A stretch of DNA of 64,000 nt. Origin: Nocardia asiatica NBRC 100129. GTDB lineage: Bacteria > Actinomycetota > Actinomycetes > Mycobacteriales > Mycobacteriaceae. Of this stretch, positions 24,402-33,910 are shown in pieces. The position numbers and the translations under genes were made by a program. The stretch covers positions 1-64,000 of the forward strand of contig NZ_BAFS01000473.1 in assembly GCF_000308415.1 (NCBI RefSeq), written 5' to 3'. How positions within the stretch are numbered: the first letter of the stretch is position 1; every line of letters begins with the position of its first letter. The notes under the pieces were generated by a model, which did not search any database, was not told the origin of the DNA, and worked only from the letters and a program-made list of their open reading frames with translations.

Positions 24402-26717
24402 TTACCGCGGTGGGTGCGAGACCGCCGTCCAGGCGGCGATCTGCGCCCGCGACGAGAAGCCGAGTTTGCCGAGGATGTTCTCGAGGTGCCGGTCGATTGT
24501 GCGTGGCGATACCACGAGCCGCTGCGCGATCTGGCGGTTGCTGAGGCCCTGCGCGACGAGTTCGGCCACCTGCTGCTCGCGTGCGGTGAGCACACTGTCC
24601 TCCCGCTCGGCCGCTGCGGCGGCGCACTCGTGGCGATCGAGCGCGTAGTCGATCGCCTGGTCGTGATCGAAGCCTTCGCCGCGTGCGCGTTCCGCACGCA
24701 ACACCGTCGCGGGCAGGGCCGCCGCGGTGGTGTGCTCGCAGGCGTCGTGCCACCTCCCCATGTGCGGTCCGAAAGCCGTGATCGAGGTGCCGATTCGCCG
24801 CCATTCCGATCCGACCGCGCCGAGCAGCCGCGCCGCGCGCCGGTGTTCGCCGCGGGCGGCGGCGATCCAGGCCATCAGTTCGATCATCAATGCCGTGGCG
24901 ACGCGGTCGTTGAACTCGGTCTGGATCTCCAGCGCGGCGCAGGTGGTGGCGGCCGCTGCGCCTTGGTCGCCGTGGATGTACTGGTCGAAGCCCAGCGCCC
25001 ACAGGGCACACGACTTGCTCCACCGCTCGCCGCGCTTGTCGGCCAGGGCAATTGCCTCCCTGGCCGTCGACGACGCTCTGTCGTCGCCGGCATGTGCTTG
25101 CGACATGGCGAGCTGGAACAGGCTCAGCCGGACCAGATTCTCGTCATCGGGGCAATCGGCGACCACGCGCTCGAAGATCGCGATGGACTCCGCGAGGCGG
25201 CCGCGGAACAGCGCCGATGTGCCGCGGAGGGTGTTCGCCCACGCGATGGCGCGGTGGTCGCCGACGGCGGCGGCACGGGCGGCACACTCGTCGAGTGCCT
25301 GGTCGGCTCTGTCGTGGTCGCCTTGCAGCAGCATGACCCATGCCGCCGCCCACAACGCCGGAATCCGTTCGGGGTCGTTCCCCTCGGCGTTGCGTAGCGC
25401 CAGCTCTGTCCACCGTCGTCCGTCGCCGAGAAATCCATCCGCGCACCAGTGGTAACGCAGCGCGGTGACCAGAGCCAGCGCCGCACGTGTGGCGATCGGC
25501 TCCTTGGTCGCCCACTCGAGCGCCGCTTGCAGATTCGCGTGCTCGGCGCGCAACTCGGCCAGACCGGCCGCTTGACCAGGCCCGTCCCACGCCTCGGCGC
25601 TCCGCTCGGCGAGTGCGAGGTAATAGTCGCAATGCCGCTTACGCACCGCTTCCCCCTCACCCAGCTCGGTCAGCCGGTGCCATCCGTACTCCCGGATCGT
25701 CTCCAGCATCCGGTACCGCGGTCGGCCGTCGGCCGGGGCGAGCACGAGGATCGACTGCGCGACCAAATGGTCGATCACGTCCAAGATTCGCTCCGGTGGC
25801 AGGTCTGGACCACTGCACGCGCCCTCGGCAGCGGCCAGGCTGAACCCTCCGGCGAAGACCGACAACCGCGCCCACAGCAGTCGCTCCTCCGGTCGGCACA
25901 GCCCGTAGCTCCAGTCGATCAGCGCTCGCAGCGTCCGCTGTCTCGGCACCGTCGCCCGGGCGTCGACGGCCAGCAGAGCGAAGCGGTCTTCGAGTCGTTC
26001 CAGGAGTGCCTGCAGCGACAGCGACCGTAGCCGGGACGCGGCGAGCTCGATGGCGAGCGGTATCCCGTCCAGCCGGTCGCACACCCGGATGACCGCGTCC
26101 GTGTCGCATTCGGCTTCGGTCAGTCCCGGACGCACTGCGCGGGCGCGTTCCAACAGCAGCGTCGGCGCTTCGAAAGCAGTCAGCGCCGTCGGGGTGACCG
26201 GTGCGTCCGGGGTGGGCATCGACAGCGGCAGGACCGGGTACACATGCTCGCCCATGATCCCGAGCGCCTCCCGGCTCGTGGTGAGAATGCGCAGCCGGGC
26301 ACACGACCTGAGCAGGCGGTCGCACAGCGACCCGCACGCTTGCACCAGGTGTTCGCAGTTGTCCAGCACGAGCAACGCGTCCAGGTCGGCGAGGTGGTCG
26401 ACCAACTGCTCATCCGCACCGCGGTTCGACAAGTCGACGACTCCGAGACTGGTCATCACCGCACGCGCCAGCAGATCCGCGTCGCCGACGTCGGCCAGGT
26501 CCACCAGCCAGGTGCCGTCCGGGAACGACTGGCCGCATGCGGCCGCGACTTCGGTGGCCAGCCGCGTCTTGCCGACGCCGCCCACACCCGTGAGTGTCAC
26601 CAGTCGCGCGTTCGCGAGCAATTCCCGGACGCTGCGGATCTCCCGTTGCCGTCCGACGAAGCTGGTGATCGGAAACGGCAGATTACCGACCACGCGAGCA
26701 GGCTTGCGCCGCGACAT
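24402..26717 (-). CDS. NB-ARC ATPase / LuxR-type transcriptional regulator
   Basis: The protein has 771 residues. An N-terminal LPFPITSFVGRQREI entry is followed by an NB-ARC domain (Walker A TGVGGVGKTRLA at about 43-54, Walker B DALLVLDNCEH near 113, sensor RILTTSREALG, RTLRALIDWSYGLC winged helix). A TPR-like helical middle follows (YYLALAERSAEAWDG through ALGFDQYIHGDQGAAAA). A C-terminal LuxR helix-turn-helix closes it (LTAREQQVAELVAQGLSNRQ, IAQRLVVSPRTIDRHLENIL). It is a STAND-type regulator: ligand and ATP control oligomerisation and DNA binding. The target is not known; the desaturase and the 89-residue protein are neighbours. Unlike the two regulators at 51-55 kb, it has a canonical LuxR end. 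Confidence 0.92.
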   Translation of the reverse strand: MSRRKPARVVGNLPFPITSFVGRQREIRSVRELLANARLVTLTGVGGVGKTRLATEVAAACGQSFPDGTWLVDLADVGDADLLARAVMTSLGVVDLSNRGADEQLVDHLADLDALLVLDNCEHLVQACGSLCDRLLRSCARLRILTTSREALGIMGEHVYPVLPLSMPTPDAPVTPTALTAFEAPTLLLERARAVRPGLTEAECDTDAVIRVCDRLDGIPLAIELAASRLRSLSLQALLERLEDRFALLAVDARATVPRQRTLRALIDWSYGLCRPEERLLWARLSVFAGGFSLAAAEGACSGPDLPPERILDVIDHLVAQSILVLAPADGRPRYRMLETIREYGWHRLTELGEGEAVRKRHCDYYLALAERSAEAWDGPGQAAGLAELRAEHANLQAALEWATKEPIATRAALALVTALRYHWCADGFLGDGRRWTELALRNAEGNDPERIPALWAAAWVMLLQGDHDRADQALDECAARAAAVGDHRAIAWANTLRGTSALFRGRLAESIAIFERVVADCPDDENLVRLSLFQLAMSQAHAGDDRASSTAREAIALADKRGERWSKSCALWALGFDQYIHGDQGAAAATTCAALEIQTEFNDRVATALMIELMAWIAAARGEHRRAARLLGAVGSEWRRIGTSITAFGPHMGRWHDACEHTTAAALPATVLRAERARGEGFDHDQAIDYALDRHECAAAAAEREDSVLTAREQQVAELVAQGLSNRQIAQRLVVSPRTIDRHLENILGKLGFSSRAQIAAWTAVSHPPR

Positions 26718-26754
26718 GAGACCAATCTAGCCGCACCCGGCGTCACAGGTCGTC

Positions 26755-27024
26755 TCAGCGGGCAGGCCCGCTCCTGCCCGACAGGCCCTGCCCCATCGGA
26801 ATGAGTTCTTTCCAGAATTCGTGACGCACCGCGTCCCACAGCTTCGCGAATCCCGGCAGGAGTTCTCGCGCCCGCGCCAGATCCGGATAGATCTCCGGCC
26901 CGAAGGACACGACCGGCGCGGAATCGGATGTTTTGTGCACCTCGACGATGGAGATCAGGTGATCCCGCGACAGACACCACGACACGCGCAGTCCGTCGAC
27001 TTCGCTTCGACGTACCTCAGCCAT
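26755..27024 (-). CDS. Small hypothetical protein, 89 residues
   Basis: GAGGTGACC stands just before the ATG at 27024, so translation is well supported. The protein is soluble, begins MAEVRRSEVDGLRVSWCLSR, continues with strands (LISIVEVHK, PVVSFGPEIYPD) and has a helix ARELLPGFAKLWDAVRHEFW. No catalytic or metal motif is visible and I do not recognise the family. It lies 37 bases upstream of the NB-ARC/LuxR gene on the same strand, so the two are probably cotranscribed. Confidence 0.65.
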   Translation of the reverse strand: MAEVRRSEVDGLRVSWCLSRDHLISIVEVHKTSDSAPVVSFGPEIYPDLARARELLPGFAKLWDAVRHEFWKELIPMGQGLSGRSGPAR

Positions 27025-27359
27025 CTCCGGTCACCTCTTGCCGAGCGCCTGGCTCGTGCCACCTACGACCGTCGCCGCCACGCGGCAACCGGTCGACTCC
27101 GGCTCGCGTCCGGGTCGAACCCGGACGCCTTCGCTCCGGACTTCGCTCCACACCGTCAACGTCGACCTCCTGTTCGCAACCGACTCTGTGAGCATCACAG
27201 AGCAGCTACCGCGCCGACATGCGTGAAGTCACCCACTCGCGCACCCATATTCCCAGCTGACAGATTGATCGGAGCATCCGGAACCAGGCCGGCTCCGGCG
27301 GGCCTACCGGTTCGGACGAGGCACCGCACGTGCGGTCCGGTGTCGTGCCGGACCGACGT
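27025..27359. other. Intergenic region, no gene seen
   Basis: About 335 bases between the 89-residue gene start and the desaturase stop. It should contain the promoter for the minus-strand 89-residue gene and regulator. I find no clear -10/-35, palindrome or hairpin, and the short frames are not protein-like. Confidence 0.4.
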
Positions 27360-28424
27360 TCACCCGACCCGATCGGCCGCGGCGCCGACCGGATGACCGA
27401 CTCGTCCGGTGGCGGTGAGCGGCCGGGCGAGACGGCCGACGCTGTGCAGGTGGCGCAACGCCTGCACGTAGGAGCCCGCGAGGCTGGTCTCGCAGTAGGG
27501 CAGCCCGAGTTCGGCGCAGAACTCCGCGACCATCGGCTGCGCTCGGCGCAGGTTGGGGCGGGGCATGGACGGGAACAGATGATGCTCGATCTGGTAGTTC
27601 AGGCCGCCCAGGGCGGCATCGGTGAACCAACCGCCGCGGACATTGCGGGAGGTGAGCACCTGGAGTCGCAGAAAGCCCCTGGAGTCGGCGGCCGTCAGCA
27701 CTTCCATCCCCTTGTGGTTGGGCGCGAAAGTGCAGCCCATGTAGAACCCGAACAGGCCTTGGTGCACGACGATGAAGACCACCGCCTTGACCGGGGACAG
27801 GACCAGGAACACGGTGCAGAGATACCCGGTGGCGTGCGCGGCGAGCAAGAACGCCTCCCAGGCGCGATGCGGGATCGCCCACCGCAGCACCGCACGGGCG
27901 CTCGCGTAACGCAGGCTCGCGCCCTCCAGAAGAAGCATCGGGAAGAACAGCCAGGCCTGGTTCCGGAAGATCAGCCGCCGCAGGCCCCGGCCCGTGCGTG
28001 CTCGATCGCCGGAGTGCGCCAGCACCCCCATGACGTCGGGATCCGCGCCCTCGGTGTTCGGGTGTGCGTGGTGCCGGTTGTGATTACTGGTCCACCAACC
28101 GATGCTCACCCCGATGCCGAGATTGCCGAAAAGCACTCCGTACAGGTAGTTGGCACGCCGGGTGACGAAGATCTGCCGGTGTCCGGCGTCATGGCCCAGG
28201 AAGGCGATCTGGGCGAACACCACAGCCAGGAACACGGCGACGCCCAGTTGCCACCACGAGTCGCCGACCCACACGAACGCCGTCCACCCGGTCGCCAACG
28301 CCCCGCCGGTGATCGCACTTCTCCAGAGGTAGTACCGCAATCGCCGTTCCAGCAGCCCCGCTGCCCGCACCCGCCGCCGCAACACCGCATACTCGCTGCC
28401 GCGCACAGACACAGCACTTTCCAT
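27360..28424 (-). CDS. Membrane fatty acid desaturase
   Basis: This 354-residue integral membrane di-iron enzyme has all three histidine boxes: FLGHDAGHRQIF, TSNHNRHHAHPN and YQIEHHLFPSMPRP. Hydrophobic segments alternate around them (WWQLGVAVFLAVVFAQIAFL, a pair at 170-230). Such enzymes put a double bond into acyl-CoA or phospholipid-bound acyl chains, using electrons from a ferredoxin or a fused/associated reductase; none is encoded adjacent. The QIEHH third box is typical of linoleoyl-CoA/front-end desaturases. ATG 28424 (MESAVSV) is preferred, with GGCGG upstream; GTG 28430 is an alternative. Confidence 0.92.
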   Translation of the reverse strand: MESAVSVRGSEYAVLRRRVRAAGLLERRLRYYLWRSAITGGALATGWTAFVWVGDSWWQLGVAVFLAVVFAQIAFLGHDAGHRQIFVTRRANYLYGVLFGNLGIGVSIGWWTSNHNRHHAHPNTEGADPDVMGVLAHSGDRARTGRGLRRLIFRNQAWLFFPMLLLEGASLRYASARAVLRWAIPHRAWEAFLLAAHATGYLCTVFLVLSPVKAVVFIVVHQGLFGFYMGCTFAPNHKGMEVLTAADSRGFLRLQVLTSRNVRGGWFTDAALGGLNYQIEHHLFPSMPRPNLRRAQPMVAEFCAELGLPYCETSLAGSYVQALRHLHSVGRLARPLTATGRVGHPVGAAADRVG

Positions 28425-28811
28425 CACCACGGGCCGCCTACCGTCCTGCTCTCGTCGTCATCCGCCGGACCTCATCCGACCACTGGTGCCCGATCGGAAG
28501 TCGAGCACAGAACAGCTCGACCGTTGGGAACAACAGGATGCCGCGCTCGGACCACCACTAGGTAAACACATGCACCGGTCCGTCACACATCCGCGTGACA
28601 TTCCGCGTCCGCGAACCGGCGGGTCGCACCTCCGAGGCTGCCCATCGCAGCTCCCGCCCCGGTGCCGCAGCCGCGAAGACACTGAAGAGCAGGCGATCTC
28701 GGGACGGAGCGCATGCCCACCGTCGGGGGATGGGTGTTCCCGACAGTCCTACGACGGCAGCCCGCCGTCACCGCACAGCGGGAAGGCGGCGGGCCGGCGC
28801 TGATCGGCCTT
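28425..28811. other. Intergenic region, no gene seen
   Basis: About 385 bases between the desaturase start and the stop of the upstream MDR gene. Short open frames occur on both strands but none has a ribosome site plus a recognisable motif. It presumably holds the desaturase promoter; I cannot place it. Confidence 0.4.
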
Positions 28812-29864
28812 CTACATGGTGATGACGATATTGCCTCGGGCGTGGTGTGCCAGCATGTGGGCGACCGCTGGGGCGGCTTCGGCGAGTGGGTAGGACTTCT
28901 CGATGATCACCTTGACGTCGCCGGATACCAGCAGGGCGGCGAGATCGTCGAGGGTCCGGCGGGTGGGGAGACAAGTGGCGGTGCGGACGTCGGTCGAGCC
29001 CCAGCGCATCGTCTTCGCTCGCGCGATCCTCGGCAGGCTGCCGAACAGCCCGCCGCCGGGGCCGACGCTGTTGGGGATGAGAGTTCCCCCGGCTGTCAGC
29101 AGTTGGGCTGTTCTGGCCGGCGGGAGGTTCAACACGTTGTCGAGGACCACGTCGTAGCGTCGGGTGCCGTGGGTGTAGTCCGTTCGGGTGTAGTCGATGA
29201 CGTCGTCCGCGCCCAGCGCTTGGACGAACTCCACGTTCCGTGCGCTGCACACGCCCGTGACATGGGCGCCGAGTGTCTTGGCGATCTGTACCGCGAAAGT
29301 GCCGACACCGCCGGACGCGCCGTTGATCAGCACACGTCTGCCCGGCCCGGCCCGTCCCACGTCTCGGATCGCCAGCAGCGCCGTGACACCCGACATGACG
29401 GCTGCCGCCGCCTCCTCGAAGGACAACGCGGCGGGCTTGGCGATCAGTCGAGACGCCGGCGCCACGGTGTATTCGGCGAACGCGCCGACCGGCGACTTCG
29501 CGCTGTCGTCCCACAGCGAACCGAACACCTCGTCCCCCGGCCGGAAGTCGGTCACGTTCTTGCCGACGGATTGCACGATTCCGGCGACGTCGCTGCCCCG
29601 CACCGGCGCCGACGGTCCTCGGATCCCGAATTGCAGCCGCAACACGTACGGGACTCCGGTCACCGCGAGCCAGTCCGGGGTGTTCACGCTGCTGGCCCGC
29701 ATCCGGATCAGGACCTCGTCGTCGCCGGGTGCGGGCCGGTCGATCTCGTCGAGTCGGAGTACGTCTCCGGGCAGGCCGTAGCCCCGCTGGACGATCGCCT
29801 GCATCCTGGCTCTCTGATCGCCGCCGGATGCGTCGGGTGTGATCGCGTTCGCCGATGCCGACAT
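28812..29864 (-). CDS. Zinc-independent MDR oxidoreductase (quinone reductase type)
   Basis: The ATG at 29864 follows AGGAGG, giving 350 residues. A GroES-like N-terminal domain (MRASSVNTPDWLAVTGVPYV, GSDVAGIVQSVGKNV, FRPGDEVFGSLWD) is followed by a Rossmann domain (RVLINGASGGVGTFAVQIAK, GAHVTGVCSARNVEFVQALG). It ends YPLAEAAPAVAHMLAHHARG, GNIVITM. The zinc-ligand cysteines of alcohol dehydrogenases are absent, which with the NGASGGVG dinucleotide motif places it among NADPH:quinone/enoyl reductases. The substrate is unknown. It is 160 bases downstream of the two-component genes on the same strand. Confidence 0.9.
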   Translation of the reverse strand: MSASANAITPDASGGDQRARMQAIVQRGYGLPGDVLRLDEIDRPAPGDDEVLIRMRASSVNTPDWLAVTGVPYVLRLQFGIRGPSAPVRGSDVAGIVQSVGKNVTDFRPGDEVFGSLWDDSAKSPVGAFAEYTVAPASRLIAKPAALSFEEAAAAVMSGVTALLAIRDVGRAGPGRRVLINGASGGVGTFAVQIAKTLGAHVTGVCSARNVEFVQALGADDVIDYTRTDYTHGTRRYDVVLDNVLNLPPARTAQLLTAGGTLIPNSVGPGGGLFGSLPRIARAKTMRWGSTDVRTATCLPTRRTLDDLAALLVSGDVKVIIEKSYPLAEAAPAVAHMLAHHARGNIVITM

Positions 29865-30023
29865 GGTGTCCTCCTCGAATGGCCGGTGCCGGGCCGCCGG
29901 TGCCGGCGGGTATGACCCAATCTTGGCGATCCGGCCGGTGCACCACATCGGACGAGCGGTTCGATCCGGATCGGCCGAGAGGCCGATGGCGCGCTGGTAC
30001 TTTCGGCCGATGCGCGCGATCGG

Positions 30024-30704
30024 TCAGCGCTGGACGCGGCGGGTCTCGTAGGCCCAGATGACGATCTCGACGCGGTTGCGCGCGCCGAGTTTGGCCATCA
30101 GGCTCGCGATGTGGGTCTTGACCGTGCTGAGGCTGATGTACAACTCCGCGGCGATCTCGTTGTTGGTGCGCCCCCGTGCCACGGCGGCCAGGATCTGTTC
30201 CTCGCGGTCGGTGAGCGCGATAGTCGGCTGGACCTGCGACGCGGCGGGGCCGCCCGCGGCGAAGGCGGCGAGCAGTCGCGCGGTGACGCTCGGGGCGATG
30301 AGCGCGTCGCCACGCGCGGCGGCGTGGACGGCCTGGGTGAGCATGGCGGGCCCCGCCTCCTTCAACAGAAATCCGCGGGCGCCTGCCCGCAGCGCCGCGT
30401 AGACGTACTCGTCGAGGTCGAAGGTGGTGATGACGACCACGGCGAGAGGGTCATCCACAGTCGGCCCGGCCAGGCGGCGGGTGGCTTCGATACCGTCGAC
30501 GCCCGGCATGCGGATATCGAACAAGCACACGTCGGGCCGCAGGTCCAGGGCGAGTGAGACGGCCTGTTCGCCGTCGGCCGCCGCGCCGACGACCTCGATG
30601 CCTGGTTGGGCGTCGAGGATCATCACCAGTCCGGTGCGGACGATCTCCTGGTCGTCGGCCACCACCACGCGCAGGCTCGCGCCCCCCGGCTCCCCGGCCC
30701 TCAT
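30024..30704 (-). CDS. NarL/FixJ-type response regulator
   Basis: The ATG at 30704 overlaps the stop of the histidine kinase gene (ATGA), so translation is coupled. The 226-residue product has a receiver domain (LRVVVADDQEIVRTGLVMIL, the phospho-acceptor Asp in VCLFDIRMPGVDG, TTFDLDEYVYAALRAGARGF, LLKEAG with the conserved Lys) and a C-terminal LuxR helix-turn-helix (LTDREEQILAAVARGRTNNE, IAAELYISLSTVKTHIASLM). It should be phosphorylated by the adjacent kinase and control transcription. The regulon is not visible; the quinone reductase gene downstream and the permease pair behind the kinase are the nearest candidates. Confidence 0.93.
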   Translation of the reverse strand: MRAGEPGGASLRVVVADDQEIVRTGLVMILDAQPGIEVVGAAADGEQAVSLALDLRPDVCLFDIRMPGVDGIEATRRLAGPTVDDPLAVVVITTFDLDEYVYAALRAGARGFLLKEAGPAMLTQAVHAAARGDALIAPSVTARLLAAFAAGGPAASQVQPTIALTDREEQILAAVARGRTNNEIAAELYISLSTVKTHIASLMAKLGARNRVEIVIWAYETRRVQR

Positions 30705-31840
30705 GCCGCGCCTTCGCGGGGCAGCACTGCCGTGACGGTCCATCCCCGTCCGGGATCCGGGCCCGCCGCGCAGGTGCCGCCGAGCAAGTCGGCGCGCTCG
30801 ATCATTCCGGCCAGCCCGTATCCCGGTGATCCCATCGAGCGCGTGGGTGTGCCGTCGTCGCGCACGACCAGCCGCACCGCCGTGTCGTCGGCGGTGACCC
30901 GCACCTCGATGCGGGTGGCGTGTCGAGCGTGCCGCACGGCGTTGGTGACCGACTCCTGGGCCAAGCGGTAGATCGCCGTGCCGAGGGTCGCGGGCAGATC
31001 GGTGACGTCGCCGCTGATCTCCACGTCGACGGGCGGACCGGCGCCGGTGTGCTCGGCAAGCCGATCCAGGTCGGCGATGCCGGGGTTGGGCGTGCGGTCT
31101 CCTTCCGCGAACGGCTGATCTCCTCGGAGCACCCGCACGATAGCGCGCATCTCGGCCAGCGCGAGCGCTGCCTCGGACTCGATGAGGCGCAGAGCGTCGA
31201 CGGCGGCGCCAGGGGTGGACTGCGCGGTCGCCAAGCCCGCCTGCGCGCGAATCGCCATGGCCGACACGTGATGCGCGACCGTGTCGTGCAGGTCGCGGGC
31301 CAGTCGTTCGCGTTCGATCAGTTTGACCTGGTCGAGTTCACGCGCCTTCGCCCGGGCCCGGTACCGGAACGCCAGGCCCAGCGCGACGGCCGAGGACAGC
31401 ACGACCAACCCACCGGCGACATCGGCGACCGGCGGACCGCCCGCGAGCATCGCGATGCCCGTGGTCGCGAAGACGAGCACCGATCCCGTCACGATGTCGC
31501 GCCCGGACCCCCACCGGAACAACGCGTACGGCAGCAGCAGCATCGCCCCCATCGCGGCGATGTCCGACTGATCGCCACCCAACAGCACGGTCGTCGTGGC
31601 CGACCCGGCGAAGGCGGCACCGACCATCAGCAGCGGCCTGCTCCGGCGCCACAACAACGTGGGCATGATCGCGACCGCGACGACAACCCAGACGATCCGA
31701 TGCGAAAGATCCTGCCGCATCGATCCTTCCAGCAGCACGAGCCCGATGAACACCCCGACCAGCGCCCAATCCCGCCAGGACCGCCGCGGCGGATTCGGCG
31801 CGTGGGGCTCGTACCACACCGAGCGGAGGAGTTGACGCAC
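30701..31840 (-). CDS. Membrane sensor histidine kinase (HisKA_3 type)
   Basis: The 379-residue product starts at GTG 31840. About five membrane helices occupy residues 25-155 with only short loops, so it may sense a signal within the membrane. The dimerisation and phospho-acceptor helix is ERERLARDLHDTVAHHVSAM, with the conserved His. The ATPase domain includes RLAQESVTNAVRHARHATRI, VVRDDGTP and GYGLAGMIERADLLGG, that is, N and G boxes of the NarX/DesK class. It partners the response regulator encoded directly downstream with a four-base overlap. Confidence 0.93.
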   Translation of the reverse strand: MRQLLRSVWYEPHAPNPPRRSWRDWALVGVFIGLVLLEGSMRQDLSHRIVWVVVAVAIMPTLLWRRSRPLLMVGAAFAGSATTTVLLGGDQSDIAAMGAMLLLPYALFRWGSGRDIVTGSVLVFATTGIAMLAGGPPVADVAGGLVVLSSAVALGLAFRYRARAKARELDQVKLIERERLARDLHDTVAHHVSAMAIRAQAGLATAQSTPGAAVDALRLIESEAALALAEMRAIVRVLRGDQPFAEGDRTPNPGIADLDRLAEHTGAGPPVDVEISGDVTDLPATLGTAIYRLAQESVTNAVRHARHATRIEVRVTADDTAVRLVVRDDGTPTRSMGSPGYGLAGMIERADLLGGTCAAGPDPGRGWTVTAVLPREGAA

Positions 31841-31966
31841 GCCTCAATGATCTCTTCCGGACCCGAGGGAGGAAAACCGGTGCGGAGTTCGGTGGTTCGG
31901 CCACCGGCATCCGGCGCACGCGGATGGCGGTACTCGGCACGCCGCGGATGCTGACAGGATGTAGGC

Positions 31967-32968
31967 GTGCTCGCGCCGAACACTCTGAACTCGATGCGGA
32001 CGAGGGTGTCCTCGATGTACGTGCTGGCCACGCTGATCGTCCTGGCCGTGGCCCTGCAAGCGCCTTTGGTCCGCGCGGTCGGTTCATCGGCGCGATTACA
32101 GACCGCGGTGACGGTCTTCGCGGGTGTGTTCGTGCAGGCGGTGCCGTTCCTGGTGCTCGGGGTACTGGTCAGCGGCGGTATCGCGGCCTTCGTCTCGCCC
32201 GCTGTGCTGCGCAGGATGCTGCCGCGCAACGAATCCGCCGCGGTCGGCGTGGCCGGGCTGGCCGGTATGGCGCTGCCGGGATGCGAGTGCGGGGTGGTGC
32301 CGGTCGCGCGGCGGCTCACCGAGCAGGGGGCGCCGGGTTCGGTGGCGCTGACCTTCATGCTGTCCGCGCCCGCGATCAACCCCGTCGTGCTTATCGCCAC
32401 CGCGGTCGCGTTCCCCGGCGAGCCGGGTATGGTCGCGGCGCGCTTCACCGGTTCGCTGGCGACGGCGGTGGTGATGGGGCTGATCTGGTCGCGGATCGGG
32501 CGTCCGGCATGGCTGCTGCCCAGCGAAGGGCACGACCACTGCGCGGCGGGCCGCACCCGCTGGGAGGTCTTCACCGAGGCAGCCCGCCATGATCTGTTGC
32601 AGGCCAGCGCGTTTCTGGTCCTCGGCGCGGCGGCCGCCGCCGCGCTGCACGTGCTGGTTCCGCCCGCCTGGTACGAACATCTGGCCGGTCAGATGCTCGT
32701 GGCCATCTTGGTGATGGCGGTGCTGGCGATCGCGCTCGCCCTGTGCTCGGAGGCCGACGCGTTCGTCGCGGCGAGCATGTCGGCGCTGCCGCTGCTGCCG
32801 CGACTGGTGTTCCTGGTGGTCGGCCCGGCGATCGATGTGAAGCTGTTCGCCATGCAGGCGGGTTCGTTCGGGCGCTCGTTCGCGATGCGGTTCGCGCCCT
32901 TGACTTTCGTGGTGGCCGTGGTGTGCGGCACCCTGGCCGGTTACGTCTTCCTCGGCGGCGCCCGATGA
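31967..32968 (+). CDS. YcgR/ArsP-type permease (DUF318)
   Basis: The 333-residue product has about eight membrane helices and the landmark motifs of PF03773 permeases: PGCECGVVPVARRL with two cysteines in the first half and LCSEADAFVAASMSALPL in the second, plus FMLSAPAINPVVLIATAVAF and the closing GPAIDVKLFAMQAGSFG. Family members are implicated in export of arsenic compounds or other metals and in thiol transport. A His-rich loop (EGHDHCAAG) sits between the helix blocks. The GTG start at 31967 is the best in frame. The stop overlaps the ATG of the following YcgQ-type gene, so the two proteins likely work as a unit. Confidence 0.88.
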   Translation: MLAPNTLNSMRTRVSSMYVLATLIVLAVALQAPLVRAVGSSARLQTAVTVFAGVFVQAVPFLVLGVLVSGGIAAFVSPAVLRRMLPRNESAAVGVAGLAGMALPGCECGVVPVARRLTEQGAPGSVALTFMLSAPAINPVVLIATAVAFPGEPGMVAARFTGSLATAVVMGLIWSRIGRPAWLLPSEGHDHCAAGRTRWEVFTEAARHDLLQASAFLVLGAAAAAALHVLVPPAWYEHLAGQMLVAILVMAVLAIALALCSEADAFVAASMSALPLLPRLVFLVVGPAIDVKLFAMQAGSFGRSFAMRFAPLTFVVAVVCGTLAGYVFLGGAR

Positions 32969-33726
32969 GGCGGGAGACGCAGAACCTGCTGTTGCTGCTG
33001 GTCGGCGGCGCGGTCCTGTGGACCGCGCTCGACGGCTCGTACCTGCGCTACGTGAAGCCGAGCCTGCACCCGTACCTGGTGATCAGCGGCGTGGGATTCG
33101 TCCTGCTGGGGCTGGTGGCGATCGTGCGTGACATCAGACGCGGCGCGGCGACCGCCGCCGAGGAGCACGGTCACGCGCACGGCAGCGGCCGAGTCCAGTG
33201 GCTGCTGTTGCTTCCCGTCGCCGCACTGCTGCTCATCGCGCCGCCCCCGCTGGGCGCCGAGGCCGCGCTCACCAGTTCCCGGGTCCAGGTGGTGCCACGC
33301 GATTCGCCCGACGCCGGACCGCAGCGGTGGCCGTTCCCGCCACTGCCCGCCGAGGACGTTCCGACCCTGCGGCTCGTCGACCTGGTGAACCGGGCACTAC
33401 TGGACTCCGAGCACTCCCTGGACGGCCGTGAGGTGATGATCAGCGGATTCGTCCTGCGGCCGGGCGATCTCGGGCAACAGGAACCCGATACCGCTGCGAT
33501 GGACCTCGCACGAGTGGTGATCACCTGCTGTGTGGGCGATGCCCGGTACGTGCAGGTGCACTTGGCCGGGATACCCGAGGCGATCGAGGACGACGCGTGG
33601 CTCGAGGTTCGCGGCGTGGTCGAGCCGGGCAGCGCGCAAAACGATCCCGACCTCGTTCCCACCCTCCGCGTCACGAGCTATCAGCGGGTGGCGAAGCCGG
33701 ACCACACCTACGAACAAGATCGGTGA
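32965..33726 (+). CDS. TIGR03943/DUF1980 (YcgQ-type) membrane protein
   Basis: The ATG at 32965 overlaps the previous stop (ATGA). The 253-residue product has two N-terminal membrane helices (NLLLLLVGGAVLWTAL, YLVISGVGFVLLGLVAIV), a His-rich loop (EEHGHAHGSG) and a third helix (WLLLLPVAALLLIAPPPLG). The soluble C-terminal domain contains MISGFVLRPGD, RVVITCCVGDARYVQVHLAG with the conserved Cys-Cys, and WLEVRGVVE. This is the standard partner of DUF318 permeases. The His and Cys residues suggest metal handling, but the transported species is not known. It is translationally coupled to the permease. Confidence 0.9.
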   Translation: MRRETQNLLLLLVGGAVLWTALDGSYLRYVKPSLHPYLVISGVGFVLLGLVAIVRDIRRGAATAAEEHGHAHGSGRVQWLLLLPVAALLLIAPPPLGAEAALTSSRVQVVPRDSPDAGPQRWPFPPLPAEDVPTLRLVDLVNRALLDSEHSLDGREVMISGFVLRPGDLGQQEPDTAAMDLARVVITCCVGDARYVQVHLAGIPEAIEDDAWLEVRGVVEPGSAQNDPDLVPTLRVTSYQRVAKPDHTYEQDR

Positions 33727-33910
33727 GGGGGCGGCGGCGAACCGCTGCGCCGGGTGGGTATCACTCACTGCCGCGCCCGGCGGGCTTTCGACGGCCGATA
33801 CGGGCGCGTTGGGTGGCGAGGTGTGGCGCTGCACCGCTGCGAGCAACCGGCACCGGCACGGTTAGATGAACAGTGGTATCCGGCAACGGCAACAGAAAGG
33901 CTCGGACGCT

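Noticed and set aside
33748..33782. CGCCGGG/CCCGGCG inverted repeat after the DUF1980 gene
   Set aside because: It is only seven pairs with a loop over 20 bases; it may be a weak terminator but cannot be supported.
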